64,000 nt of DNA from Aliiglaciecola sp041538045 (GTDB lineage Bacteria > Pseudomonadota > Gammaproteobacteria > Enterobacterales > Alteromonadaceae): assembly GCF_041538045.1 (NCBI RefSeq), contig NZ_JBGOSE010000005.1, forward strand, positions 62,001 to 126,000, written 5' to 3'. Of this stretch, positions 36,105-44,775 are shown one piece after another. The notes under the pieces are model-generated. The model made no database searches. It saw nothing but the letters and a program-made list of their open reading frames with translations, and had not been told where the DNA came from. Numbering within the stretch: the stretch's first letter is position 1; each line of letters opens with the position of its first letter. The translations under genes were made by a program, and so were the position numbers.

Positions 36105-37520
36105 ATGCCCAAAACACTGTTCCAGAAGATATGGGACGCTCATCAAGTAAAATCTTTACCCGATGGCACCTACCTAGTTTATATCGATCGCGTTTTTTTA
36201 CACGAAAGAACGGGATCTATTGCCTTACAAAGCCTAGCTGAAGATGGACGTAAAGTACGTCATGCTGAGCAAGTATTTTGTACCATGGATCACATTGTTG
36301 ATACGTTTCCTGGACGTGGCGATGAAACTGTCATGCCTTCGGGTAAGGACTTTATTCAAGCTACTCGAAAGGAGGCTAAAGCAGCCGGTATTACCTTGTT
36401 CGATATTGGAGATGAACAGCAAGGTATTGCCCATGTAATTAGCCCTGAGCTTGGTATAGTGCAACCTGGATTAACCTTAGTTTGCCCCGACAGCCATACA
36501 TGTACACAAGGTGCTCTAGGTGCCGCCGCATGGGGTATCGGCTCTTCAGAAGCCGAGCATGCCATGGCTACGCAAACCTTGCGAATTAACAAACCCAAAT
36601 TAATGCGAGTTTGGTTTGAAGGGGCGCTCAATACCAGCGTGACCGCCAAGGATATGATCCTGCATCTTATTAGTAAATTTGGTGCCCATGGTGGTGCTGG
36701 ACATGCCATAGAGTTTGCTGGTCCAGCAGTTGAAGCCTTGACTATTGAAGCGCGAATGACTTTGTGTAATATGGCGGTTGAATTTGCTGCTTTTACTGGT
36801 TTGGTTGCGCCAGACCAAAAAACTATCGACTACCTACAAGGTCGTCCCTATGCGCCAAAAGGAGAGCAGTGGGATAGTGCTGTAGCTTATTGGCATAGTT
36901 TACGCACCGATGAAGATGCGCTGTTTGATACTGAAATTAAAATAAATGTGGGCGATATTGAACCTACTATCACTTGGGGCACCAGTCCTCAGCATGCCGG
37001 TGGAATTACCCAAGCCATTCCCGAGTTGGAATCCTTGCCTTCCGAAGATGCACGCACAGCTGCAACACGAGCGTTAGCTTATCAAGGCTTAAAATCGGGG
37101 GATAAATTACTTGGTCTGAAGATAGATTGCGCCTTTATTGGTTCATGTACCAATTCGCGGATAGAAGATCTGCGCAAAGCGGCGGCTATTTTAGATGGCA
37201 AGAAAGTAGCAGCTCATGTAAAGGCCATTTGTGTTCCGGGCTCCCAACAAGTTAAAGCGGCTGCAGAGCGTGAAGGTTTGCATCAGGTCTTTTTAGATGC
37301 CGGTTTTGAGTGGCGAGAAAGTGGTTGCTCAATGTGTTTTTATGCTGGTGGTGAACACTTTGGTAAACAGCAAAGAGTGTTGTCCACAAGCAATCGTAAT
37401 TTTGAATCTCGGCAAGGTCCTGAAACTCGCACCCATTTAGCCAGTCCTGAAACAGTGGCGGCCAGTGCTATAACAGGGTGTATTACCGATCCACGGACGG
37501 CACAAAGGAAACAGAAATGA
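36105..37520 (+). CDS. LeuC-type hydratase large subunit, copy 1 (diverged)
   Basis: A roughly 471-residue aconitase-superfamily large subunit. The [4Fe-4S] ligands are visible in GSCTNSRIEDL and GCSMC. The substrate-side motif differs from leucine-pathway LeuC: DSHTCTQGALGAAAWG instead of the usual DSHTATHGAFGA. Together with the diverged small subunit this points to a hydratase acting on maleate, citraconate or dimethylmaleate-like acids (compare maleate hydratase HbzIJ and dimethylmaleate hydratase DmdAB) rather than isopropylmalate. I chose the ATG at 36105 after GAGATAAGT. Operon with the upstream hydrolases; overlaps the small subunit by 4 bp. Confidence 0.88.
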   Translation: MPKTLFQKIWDAHQVKSLPDGTYLVYIDRVFLHERTGSIALQSLAEDGRKVRHAEQVFCTMDHIVDTFPGRGDETVMPSGKDFIQATRKEAKAAGITLFDIGDEQQGIAHVISPELGIVQPGLTLVCPDSHTCTQGALGAAAWGIGSSEAEHAMATQTLRINKPKLMRVWFEGALNTSVTAKDMILHLISKFGAHGGAGHAIEFAGPAVEALTIEARMTLCNMAVEFAAFTGLVAPDQKTIDYLQGRPYAPKGEQWDSAVAYWHSLRTDEDALFDTEIKINVGDIEPTITWGTSPQHAGGITQAIPELESLPSEDARTAATRALAYQGLKSGDKLLGLKIDCAFIGSCTNSRIEDLRKAAAILDGKKVAAHVKAICVPGSQQVKAAAEREGLHQVFLDAGFEWRESGCSMCFYAGGEHFGKQQRVLSTSNRNFESRQGPETRTHLASPETVAASAITGCITDPRTAQRKQK

Positions 37521-38143
37521 AAGCATTTACTACTCATTGTGGAATAGCCGCAGCATTATTAAGAATTAATATAGACACTGATGCCATTATTCCTAGTAGG
37601 GAAATGCGTCGAGTCTCTAAAAAAGGCCTAGGTGGAGGCCTATTTGCTTCCTGGCGCTATGTAATGCCTGACTCTAGAGAACTTAATCCAGATTTTATTC
37701 TAAATAAGCCGGAATACGCCAATACCACAGTATTGCTTGCAGGGAATAATTTTGGTTGTGGTTCATCTCGAGAACATGCGGTTTGGGCATTGGCTGAGTA
37801 CGGTATTCGTGCCATTATTGCGCCAAGTTTTGGTGCTATTTTTTATCAAAATTGTATGCGTAATGGCATCCTACCGGTTGTTTTAAGCAATGAGGCTGTG
37901 ATCCAGTTAGCCGATGAAATTTCGCAAGATCCCCAACACTTAACCCTTAAAATAGATTTACAACAACAAAAAGTTGAAAGTCCCAAGGGGAAAGTCTTTG
38001 AGTTTGATATTGAAACTGGCAGCAAAGAAATGCTGTTAAAGGGGTTAGACAGCATCGGGGTAACTCTGCAATACGAAAAAGAAATAGCTGCATTCGAAAA
38101 GCAAGCTCGACAGCAACATGATTGGTTGTATTTGCAAACGTAG
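37517..38143 (+). CDS. LeuD-type hydratase small subunit, copy 1 (diverged)
   Basis: A 208-residue swivelling-domain subunit. The NIDTDAIIP and NFGCGSSREHAVWAL motifs are canonical. The specificity loop after IIP is SREMRRV, unlike the KQFL type of E. coli LeuD and the KQYL of the second copy in this window. That supports a different substrate. AAGGA precedes the ATG, which overlaps the large-subunit stop. It is the last gene of the + strand operon, followed by a strong terminator. Confidence 0.88.
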   Translation: MKAFTTHCGIAAALLRINIDTDAIIPSREMRRVSKKGLGGGLFASWRYVMPDSRELNPDFILNKPEYANTTVLLAGNNFGCGSSREHAVWALAEYGIRAIIAPSFGAIFYQNCMRNGILPVVLSNEAVIQLADEISQDPQHLTLKIDLQQQKVESPKGKVFEFDIETGSKEMLLKGLDSIGVTLQYEKEIAAFEKQARQQHDWLYLQT

Positions 38144-38186
38144 ATAAACCGAAAAGTTAGGTTATCTAAACCTTATATATAGACCT

Positions 38187-38220
38187 AAAAAGTCAATCAA
38201 CCTGATTTGATTGACTTTTT
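38187..38220. terminator. Bidirectional rho-independent terminator
   Basis: AAAAAGTCAATCAA and TTGATTGACTTTTT form a perfect 14-bp stem with a 6-nt loop. It sits between the convergent hydratase operon (+) and the isochorismatase/lyase operon (-), with T runs usable on both strands. Confidence 0.93.
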
Positions 38221-38236
38221 TATTGGCAGAGGTTTA

Positions 38237-38872
38237 TTAAGCATTCAATGATTGTAAATAAGTGATGATCTCATTTTCACTGACTACATCACCATATTTG
38301 GCATTCATATCAAATAAGTTGGCCTTGTGCGGAGCCTCATGACGATCACCACATGCTTCTTCAACGACGATAGGAATAAAACCATGGGAACAGGCATCAA
38401 CACAACTGGCTCGAACGCAGCCACTGGTAGTTAAACCGGTTAAAATTACACTATCCGCACCGTGCGCTGCTAAAGTCGAACTTAAAGATGTTCCAAAAAA
38501 TGCACTGGGATATTGTTTGGAGATAACTAACTCATCTTCGGTAGGATTGAGTGAGCCCGCCCACGCACCCATTGGTGAACCTTCAGTAAAGTAGCGTAAA
38601 GGCTTTGCTTTCTTAAAGAATGCTCCGCCATTAACACCAGACTTATGGTAAACAACATTGGTATAAACCACTAAAATGCCAGCTTTTCTTGCCGCTTCAA
38701 GTACCCGTTGCGCAGAGGCTAGTGCATCTTCTACATCGGCATAAAGCTCGCATGATTTGTCATAATAAGCTTCAACAAAATCTATCAATAACAGGGCCGG
38801 TTTTTTACCATAACCGACTTTATTGTTATAAACGTTTGCATAGTTCTGATCGATATTTTCACTAATAGTCAT
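38237..38872 (-). CDS. Isochorismatase-fold cysteine amidohydrolase 2
   Basis: A 211-residue paralogue of the gene at 33514. The catalytic set is the Asp in LLIDFVEAYYD, the Lys in SKQYPSAFFGT and the Cys in TTSGCVRASCVDA. It resembles N-carbamoylsarcosine amidase and maleamate amidohydrolase (NicF) in motif layout, but I cannot assign either substrate. It is the last gene of a minus-strand operon with the PEP-mutase-family lyase and the iron alcohol dehydrogenase. Having two family members suggests two successive amide hydrolyses or two substrates. Confidence 0.88.
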   Translation of the reverse strand: MTISENIDQNYANVYNNKVGYGKKPALLLIDFVEAYYDKSCELYADVEDALASAQRVLEAARKAGILVVYTNVVYHKSGVNGGAFFKKAKPLRYFTEGSPMGAWAGSLNPTEDELVISKQYPSAFFGTSLSSTLAAHGADSVILTGLTTSGCVRASCVDACSHGFIPIVVEEACGDRHEAPHKANLFDMNAKYGDVVSENEIITYLQSLNA

Positions 38873-38892
38873 ATATTTCTCTTTAATACTTG

Positions 38893-39753
38893 TTACTTAG
38901 CCCACTTTTTTTCAAATTTCCAAACGTCTTCGAAACCAATTAACGAACAGAATTCACTGAAATCATTAACTGGGATACCGTCAGGTACGGGGCTGCCTTG
39001 TTCTTTCATGGCAATTAATGCTGTTTCCATAGCGTTAGCTGCTGCTAAACTGGTCAATGAAGGAGCTATAGCGATGGCATAACCCAATTCTTTCATTTCT
39101 TCTACAGTTAACATAGGCGTTGCGCCACCGTTAGACATGTTAGCAAACATAGGTCCTGCTACCTCTGCACATGCTTTACGCATTTCATTTTTTGACTTTA
39201 AGGCTTCAATAAATAAAATATCGGCACCCGCTTCATAATATGCTTGAACTCGAGCAATTGCAGAATCTAATCCTTCGGCTTGTCGAGAATCAGTACGGGC
39301 TATTATTAACATATTTTCATCAGTGCGCGCATCTACTGCAACTTTAATTTTTTCGACCATATCTTCAACTGGTATCACTTTTCGGTTGGGAGTGTGACCG
39401 CATTGTTTCGGAAACTCTTGGTCTTCGATCTGTATTGCAGTGACGCCAGCTTCTTGATAGCCACGTACCGTATGGTGAACGTTTAGCAACCCACCATAAC
39501 CAGTATCTGCATCAGCAATAACAGCAGCATCACTGGTTTGTACTAAAGTACGCATGCGATCTACCATTTGCGTGTAGGTTGCAATTCCCGCATCAGCAAT
39601 ACCGTACGCAGACGCTGTTAACCAGTAACCTGTTCCGTAAACAACATCAAATCCAACCTTGTTAGCAATCACAGCTGCGATCATATCTTGAATTCCAGGG
39701 GCAAATATAAATTCGCCTTTTTCTAATTTTTCTTTAAGTATTGGATTAGCCAT
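38893..39753 (-). CDS. Isocitrate lyase/PEP mutase superfamily C-C lyase (alkylmalate-lyase type)
   Basis: A 286-residue enzyme. The Mg-binding DADTGYGG and the catalytic EDQEFPKQCGH loop (Cys in K-x-C-G-H) show it is a lyase rather than a PEP mutase or phosphonopyruvate hydrolase. Small enzymes of this type cleave methylisocitrate, 2,3-dimethylmalate or 2-alkylmalates. The neighbouring LeuCD-type hydratase would supply a malate derivative, so an alkylmalate to pyruvate plus short acid reaction is the inference. Methylisocitrate lyase is less likely because no prpC/prpD genes are present. Confidence 0.87.
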   Translation of the reverse strand: MANPILKEKLEKGEFIFAPGIQDMIAAVIANKVGFDVVYGTGYWLTASAYGIADAGIATYTQMVDRMRTLVQTSDAAVIADADTGYGGLLNVHHTVRGYQEAGVTAIQIEDQEFPKQCGHTPNRKVIPVEDMVEKIKVAVDARTDENMLIIARTDSRQAEGLDSAIARVQAYYEAGADILFIEALKSKNEMRKACAEVAGPMFANMSNGGATPMLTVEEMKELGYAIAIAPSLTSLAAANAMETALIAMKEQGSPVPDGIPVNDFSEFCSLIGFEDVWKFEKKWAK

Positions 39754-39820
39754 TTGTTAACTCTTTACTATCTTATTCATTAAAATCCCGATGCACATGA
39801 AACAGCTTGTGAGTGAATTT

Positions 39821-40975
39821 TCAGTACGCTGATTTATATATATCGAGGGCATCTTCACGAGTTACCTCGCGGGGGTTATTAACTAATAACCTTTGTTGCA
39901 GCATCGCTTCGTCTGCTAACTTCCCAAGATCTTCTTGAGGAATGTTCATTGTTTGTAAATTTTTAGGTAAGCCCACATCAGTGATCAAATTGTCGATAAG
40001 TTCGATAAAGACGTTACATCCTTTGCTTCCTGAGTTAGTTATTTTCCCTGCTGATATGCTAGGTAGTAATGCCGCATATAAGTCTGCCGCTTTGGGTGCG
40101 TTAAAGCGTAAGACATGGGGCAATACCAGAGAGTTGCTTAATCCATGGGGGATATGATAGTTCCCGCCCAATGGGTAAGCCAACGCGTGAACTGCGCCAA
40201 CGGGTGAGTTTGCGAAAGCTTGGCCTGCCATTAAGGCACCCAATAACATGTCTGAACGAGCTTGTAAGTTAGCACCGTTCTCGACTACTTCTAGAAGGTT
40301 TTGTGACATTAATCGTAAAGCTTCTTTTGCTAACATGTCAGAGTAGGGGTTCTTTTTAATCTTTCCGGTAAAGGCCTCGATTGCATGCACCATTGCATCG
40401 ATACCCGTTGCTGCGGTAATTGCCGGAGGAAGGCCAATGGTTAGAGTGGCATCTAAGATTGCAATATCTGGCAGTAAAGTATCTGAAACGACACCCGATT
40501 TTGTAGTTTCACCTGTGGTGATAATGGAAATTGGCGTGACTTCTGAGCCAGTTCCTGCAGTAGTTGGTAATAAAATTAACGGCAGACGTTTACCTTTAAT
40601 CTGGCCAATACCATACATACTCTGCAATGTTTGATTGGAGGTTGCTAACACGGCTATTAATTTTGCTACATCTAAACTGCTACCGCCGCCAAAGCCAATT
40701 ACTCCGTCAACTTCTAATTGTTGAGCAAACTCAGTTGCAGACAAAACCAGTGCTTCTGGAGGATCAGCTTGTATATCGCTATAAATAACCGCGGTAATGC
40801 CAACTTTATTCAATGGCTGGGTGATCAGTTCTATTAATCCGGCTTTAACTAGTCCGCGATCTGTCACTATCAAGGGGCGGGAAATACCTAACTGGCGACA
40901 ATGATCAGCAATTTCTTGAATCGCACCTATTTTACAAACTATTTTATTCGCGGTAATGAATTCAACGGTACTCAT
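39821..40975 (-). CDS. Iron-containing alcohol dehydrogenase
   Basis: A 384-residue group III (Fe-dependent) alcohol dehydrogenase. The NAD-binding GGGSSLDVAK, TTAGTGSEVTP, and the metal-ligand region DAMVHAIEAFTG / ALAYPLGGNYHIPHG are visible. I chose the ATG at 40975 because AAGGAG lies 6 bp upstream. First gene of the minus-strand operon. It may reduce or oxidise a semialdehyde or oxo-acid intermediate; maleylacetate reductases are related, but this protein looks like the general lactaldehyde/butanol dehydrogenase group. Confidence 0.9.
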   Translation of the reverse strand: MSTVEFITANKIVCKIGAIQEIADHCRQLGISRPLIVTDRGLVKAGLIELITQPLNKVGITAVIYSDIQADPPEALVLSATEFAQQLEVDGVIGFGGGSSLDVAKLIAVLATSNQTLQSMYGIGQIKGKRLPLILLPTTAGTGSEVTPISIITTGETTKSGVVSDTLLPDIAILDATLTIGLPPAITAATGIDAMVHAIEAFTGKIKKNPYSDMLAKEALRLMSQNLLEVVENGANLQARSDMLLGALMAGQAFANSPVGAVHALAYPLGGNYHIPHGLSNSLVLPHVLRFNAPKAADLYAALLPSISAGKITNSGSKGCNVFIELIDNLITDVGLPKNLQTMNIPQEDLGKLADEAMLQQRLLVNNPREVTREDALDIYKSAY

Positions 40976-41110
40976 GGGCGACTCCTTTATCACTGAAATT
41001 CAAAGCACAGATTTTTAACGCCAATTTATAAAGCTACGCTATTTTGTGTTCATACAATGCTGTTTCTAAGTAAACATAAATTAACAGTAGGCTGATGCGC
41101 ATCCAGAATA

Positions 41111-41125
41111 TTTGAAACGTTCAAA
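41111..41125. promoter_or_regulatory. Short palindrome upstream of the iron alcohol dehydrogenase
   Basis: TTTGAA and TTCAAA arms separated by ACG, 136 bp upstream of the dehydrogenase start. Possible operator, for instance for the GntR regulator; no direct evidence. Confidence 0.35.
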
Positions 41126-41216
41126 GTGCATTTGCTACTGAGAGCACAACCGCAGTTAAAGAAATTTACTTAGTTTGTACCCTTCCTCTAGTCTGCACTT
41201 TTACACCAATTTGGCT

Positions 41217-41230
41217 ATGACAAATGTCAA
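41217..41230. promoter_or_regulatory. FNR/FixK-like box (imperfect)
   Basis: ATGACAAATGTCAA fits TTGAY-N4-RTCAA in nine of ten positions. It lies between the two divergent units, 242 bp from the dehydrogenase start. Confidence 0.5.
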
Positions 41231-41573
41231 ACAAACCATGAGTCTCTATCACAAAACAACGTAATTGAACTGATTGACTGAGAATTTGTATCTGCCTTCA
41301 CTGTTTCGATTGGTTTAATTAAGCGCATAAAGTCTTTAAATGGAAGCTATTAATGTAGTCGCACTTTATGCTTTCAGCTTAGGTGAATTATCTCTCAAAG
41401 CTATTAAGGAAGGTGGAAAGCCTAATCAACACATTATCAGGTATTGTCGAAAAATAAGGAAATCTGCGGTGAAATGATGCACCAAGAGAATTCAATTTAA
41501 CCAGCTTAAATACTATTGATATATCATATATTCATTTTCTGAAGTAAAAGTAACCAATAAGTGTTTGAAAATA

Positions 41574-41587
41574 TTGATAAATATCAA
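41574..41587. promoter_or_regulatory. Perfect FNR box upstream of the FNR-like regulator gene
   Basis: TTGATAAATATCAA, an exact match to TTGAT-N4-ATCAA, 115 bp before the regulator start. It suggests autoregulation. Confidence 0.8.
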
Positions 41588-41701
41588 AATTCAGGGTTTT
41601 GATATGCTGTTTTATCTCTAAAGTTACACCAGTTGTAGGCAGTTAAGTGCTTGCTACAAATGCAAATTTATGTAATTCTCCTATTAAAAAGGAATAATGA
41701 T

Positions 41702-42409
41702 ATGTCAACAGTATTTATGCCCAAGCATATACATCCTATTTACTTTAATAATGTGTTCGATGAATGTTTGTTATTTCAGAATCTAACGCCCAATGAGTTG
41801 GATCGATTAGAGGGCTCCGCCGAGCTGTCAAAGTGTAATGAAGGAGAGTATTTATTTCGTCAAGATGCTCCAGCGGATTTTGTCTACAATGTGATCTCCG
41901 GGACAGTGGCTATCGAACGTATCTTCAGCAATGGCAAACGCCAAATTATTGGTTTTCTATTCCCAGGTGATGTCATTGGTTTGATCCATTCTGAGAAATA
42001 TGACTGTGCTGTGCGTTGCCTAACTAAAGTTGAAGTGTATAAGTTCAGTCGTAAACGCTTAAATATCTTGAGTGAGGAAGTGGACCATTTAAAACAGAAT
42101 ATGGAGCAAATTAAATCACGGATATTCTCGAGAGTGATGGATCACCTTTATGTCTTAGGTCAGAAAAAAGCCTTAGAACGATTATGTTTTTTGTTCATGC
42201 AACTACTAGAAAGGCTGCCGGGTGCGCGCCCCGATCGAGTTGATCTGTATATGTCCCGCCAAGATATGGCAGATTATTTAGGTTCGACCATTGAAACGGT
42301 TAGCCGCAGTTTAGCAAAGTTAAAAGCAGATAAGTTGGTTGCTTTTCCCAAATTAAACCACCTACAAATTTTAAACTTAGCGGCTGTGAGTGAATTGGCC
42401 GAGTGTTGA
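41702..42409 (+). CDS. Crp/Fnr-family transcriptional regulator, FNR-type DNA specificity
   Basis: A 235-residue regulator: cyclic-nucleotide-binding-like beta-roll (about 20-130), dimer helix, and a winged helix with recognition residues E198, S201 and R202 (STIETVSRSL). The E--SR pattern is that of FNR and reads TTGAT half-sites. Unlike FNR it lacks the N-terminal cysteine cluster; only one Cys (C22) lies in the first 40 residues, so it should not carry an oxygen-sensing Fe-S cluster and is nearer FixK-type regulators. AAGGA precedes the ATG at 41702. Matching boxes lie upstream of itself and several island genes. Confidence 0.9.
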   Translation: MSTVFMPKHIHPIYFNNVFDECLLFQNLTPNELDRLEGSAELSKCNEGEYLFRQDAPADFVYNVISGTVAIERIFSNGKRQIIGFLFPGDVIGLIHSEKYDCAVRCLTKVEVYKFSRKRLNILSEEVDHLKQNMEQIKSRIFSRVMDHLYVLGQKKALERLCFLFMQLLERLPGARPDRVDLYMSRQDMADYLGSTIETVSRSLAKLKADKLVAFPKLNHLQILNLAAVSELAEC

Positions 42410-42507
42410 TTTAACACTGATTCTACTGTGGCAAGGACGCGCCCGCAGTTTTATTACAAGCGTCAAATATCCATTAGATCATTCGATTAAACATTTTGCT
42501 TTGTGTA

Positions 42508-42521
42508 TTGACAAATATCAT
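42508..42521. promoter_or_regulatory. FNR-like box upstream of a decayed gene
   Basis: TTGACAAATATCAT, nine of ten positions to TTGAY-N4-RTCAA, 90 bp before the ATG of the remnant at 42612. Confidence 0.5.
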
Positions 42522-42611
42522 TTCTAAAAATGAATCCCATGCAAACTTCGGTATCCTTACGTTGTATAGTCTACTCACTCTCAAACCTTATTCACGAACT
42601 GCAAATTCGAA

Positions 42612-43190
42612 ATGAAATTAAATAGCAGACCACTTCTCCAATCCAGCGCAACTTTAGCTGGAGCGATTCTTTTCCCTTCATTCACTTGGCGAAGAGGTAA
42701 GACGGAAGTGTTGACTATTTACGCAGGACTATCAGGTTGAAATTTTGCTCATTTATGGCAGCAAGCTGATATACCCATGACTGTAATTAGAAGCTTGTGA
42801 CCTGTTTACCTGAGATGATGTGCCTGGCAAGTAGCAAGCGGGCGGCACGCTAACAGTCGATGAAGACTTTTTCGTTCCCAAGTTTATCTTTTAATTAGAT
42901 ACCACTGTATGTCTAATGGTTATTGTGGTCCTGAAGGCGTATATATAAGCCTTCAGGAGCATTTTACGATCGATGAGTAATTTATGAGTTAGGGTAAGTG
43001 GGACTAAATAATGACGTTATGACGCGTCCCGTATGCAGCTAAATTACCGGAAACTTGGCCAAAAGCTATTTTAGATATGGGATGGACAGTCGGTTGTACA
43101 TTGCTACCTTCTGCTTAAATATTTCCAGAACCTTGGGGCCATGCTTACTATAATTGTATTATAAGGCTCAATAAAAAAGAATTAGCTTAT
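42612..43190 (+). pseudogene. Decayed gene, possibly an ABC-type solute-binding protein
   Basis: The ATG at 42612 opens a 42-codon frame that reads like the start of an exported solute-binding protein (LLQSSATLAGAILFPSFTW, then KTEVLTIYAG). It then stops at a TGA, after which the same frame continues with coding-like sequence (NFAHLWQQADIP) broken by further stops. Near 43040 another open stretch (AAKLPETWPKAILDMGWTVG) looks like leftover coding. No intact gene exists between 42410 and 43210. The transporter assignment rests on the signal-peptide-like start only and is tentative. Confidence 0.4.
42930..42957. repeat. Perfect inverted repeat inside the decayed region
   Basis: CCTGAAGGC and GCCTTCAGG, 9-bp arms with a 10-nt AT-rich loop. 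The sequence after it is not a clean T run, so it may be an operator, a transposon-end remnant or a weak terminator. Confidence 0.6.
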
Positions 43191-43210
43191 TTCGTAAAGA
43201 GAATCACTAA

Positions 43211-44014
43211 TTACTGCGCATTCTCTTTATTGCTATCTAGATCCATTGTCATTTGATATTGGAAAATTGACGGATTGTAACGGCAGTAAAGAATATCAAT
43301 AAGTTTGTCCTTATAATCGTAGGAGCGGCGTTCAAGCACTAAGAGTGGGCTTCCTTCACGGATGTCGAGTTCTCTGGCAACCTCTGCATTGGCTACTTCA
43401 GCACTGATAATCTGGTCGATACGAGAAATATTGATACCTGTTTGTCTTAATAGTTCGATGCGGGTGTGGTTATTTAAAGCTTCCGCATTGAACGTATCCG
43501 CGGGAGTCAAGGTCCAACTGATGTAATAGGCGTAAGGAATTTTTTCATCTTCAGTTAAACGAACACGGAGTAGACGACAGGCCGTTTCACCATCCTTCAT
43601 ATAAAGGGCTTCACGAATGTCAGCCGGAGGTACGGTTTGTGAAATTTCTATGGTTCTCGATAACGTATGTCGTCCCATAGTTTCGATGTTCTCGAGTAAT
43701 CCAACTAATGGCGATTTGGCTGGTTTTGGTTTGTACTTATAGGTAACCGAAGTACCACGTCCACGACGACGTTCTACCAATTTCTCTGCTGCTAGTTCAT
43801 CCATAGCCCGCTTTACCGTTATCCTAGATAACTTAAAGGCTTCACCCAACTCTTGCTCTGAGGGTAATTGAGCACCATAACTGATGGTGCCGTCGATTAT
43901 TTGGTCTTTTAATAAGCTGTACAACTTGTGATACAGTGGTGTGGGTCCATTCCATTCTAAGCCAATGTGTCGGCTATACTGTTTAAGTGATTTTATAATA
44001 GTTAACTTAGACAA
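43211..44014 (-). CDS. GntR-family regulator with UTRA domain (HutC subfamily)
   Basis: N-terminal GntR winged helix (PLYHKLYSLLKDQI, LPSEQELGEAFKLSRITVKRAM) and C-terminal UTRA ligand domain of the HutC type. HutC regulators bind small effectors such as urocanate or sugar phosphates, so this one probably senses an island intermediate. I prefer the TTG at 44014 (SKLTIIKSL follows) because GAAGGA lies about 8 bp upstream. A GTG at 44062 would add 16 residues but has no ribosome binding site. Confidence 0.9.
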   Translation of the reverse strand: MSKLTIIKSLKQYSRHIGLEWNGPTPLYHKLYSLLKDQIIDGTISYGAQLPSEQELGEAFKLSRITVKRAMDELAAEKLVERRRGRGTSVTYKYKPKPAKSPLVGLLENIETMGRHTLSRTIEISQTVPPADIREALYMKDGETACRLLRVRLTEDEKIPYAYYISWTLTPADTFNAEALNNHTRIELLRQTGINISRIDQIISAEVANAEVARELDIREGSPLLVLERRSYDYKDKLIDILYCRYNPSIFQYQMTMDLDSNKENAQ

Positions 44015-44062
44015 ATTTTTTTCCTTCAAGTCGTCGTGTATTTTAAACGATATAGAACTCAC

Positions 44063-44775
44063 AAAAGAATTATTAACAAGTCATTATACCTTTTCACAGC
44101 GCGGTTGCATATTAAACAATCAAAGGTTTCACCAGCTTTAGTGTAAAAATTCTTATTTTGCCTGTTTTGTTGACCAAGCTTACCATTTATGGGCTGAGGC
44201 AGTTTTAACTATATCAGATAATTCGCTTTTTGAGCCCAGTCTTTCTAGGGGCTGCTGGTTTATCTTTGGTAAATACATCTTATGCACAAAAGCTAAATGA
44301 CTCAGAGTCAGTTAAAACATGCTCTTGAGCCAGGAATTTTTCTAAGTTTTCTAAAACCACAGATATAGCATTTTTGTTATTCACTTTCCCTACAAAAATC
44401 TGCTTCGCTAAGCTCACAAGAGTGCTAATTGTAGCTTTGTCTGCTTTAATTTTGCTGCGCTTAAATCTCTTAAGCGTATTTTACATTTTTTAAAGTGCTA
44501 TTAGTGCAACAATGATGCAAAATGTTCTTAGTATGTATACAAAAAATGCATTTAAGTATTGATTTAACCAAGCTTCACAATCTTTAAAATAGCTTAAGGT
44601 GCTCCTCTTCTAACCTTTCTCAATAAATAAACCATACTAATAATTATTAATACAACAGTTTAATGTCTTCCTTTTGTTTTATTAAGCAACTTATTTTATC
44701 TGCTGGTTCCTTATTTATTTGAACTTAATGATCGAATGATATATATTTATGTCTTTATATTCTTGGTGATATTCA
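44063..44775. other. Long non-coding gap with coding-like fragments
   Basis: About 710 bp with no intact gene. On the minus strand 44474-44280 reads 64 codons without a stop (contains KADKATISTLVSLAKQIFVG) but has no start codon or ribosome binding site. On the plus strand around 44240-44320 a short frame reads GAAGLSLVNTSYAQ, which resembles the end of a signal peptide, and then stops. These look like gene debris. Confidence 0.4.

Larger units (their letters stand above)
40976..41701. other. Divergent regulatory region between the dehydrogenase operon and the FNR-like gene
   Basis: About 725 bp without a convincing gene. It holds a perfect FNR box (41574-41587), a second FNR/FixK-like site (41217-41230) and a short TTTGAA-ACG-TTCAAA palindrome (41111-41125). 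An ATG at 41340 opens a 45-codon frame without a ribosome binding site; I do not accept it as a gene. Confidence 0.65.

Noticed and set aside
38893..39753. Methylisocitrate lyase PrpB
   Set aside because: The active-site motifs are compatible, but prpC, prpD or acnD are absent and the neighbours point to another malate derivative.
41340..41477. 45-codon open frame between the dehydrogenase and FNR-like genes
   Set aside because: No ribosome binding site, no family resemblance, and it lies in a regulatory region.
41515..41527. Second FNR-like palindrome (TTGATATATCAT) near the regulator gene
   Set aside because: The half-sites are only 2 bp apart, so it does not fit the N4 spacing.
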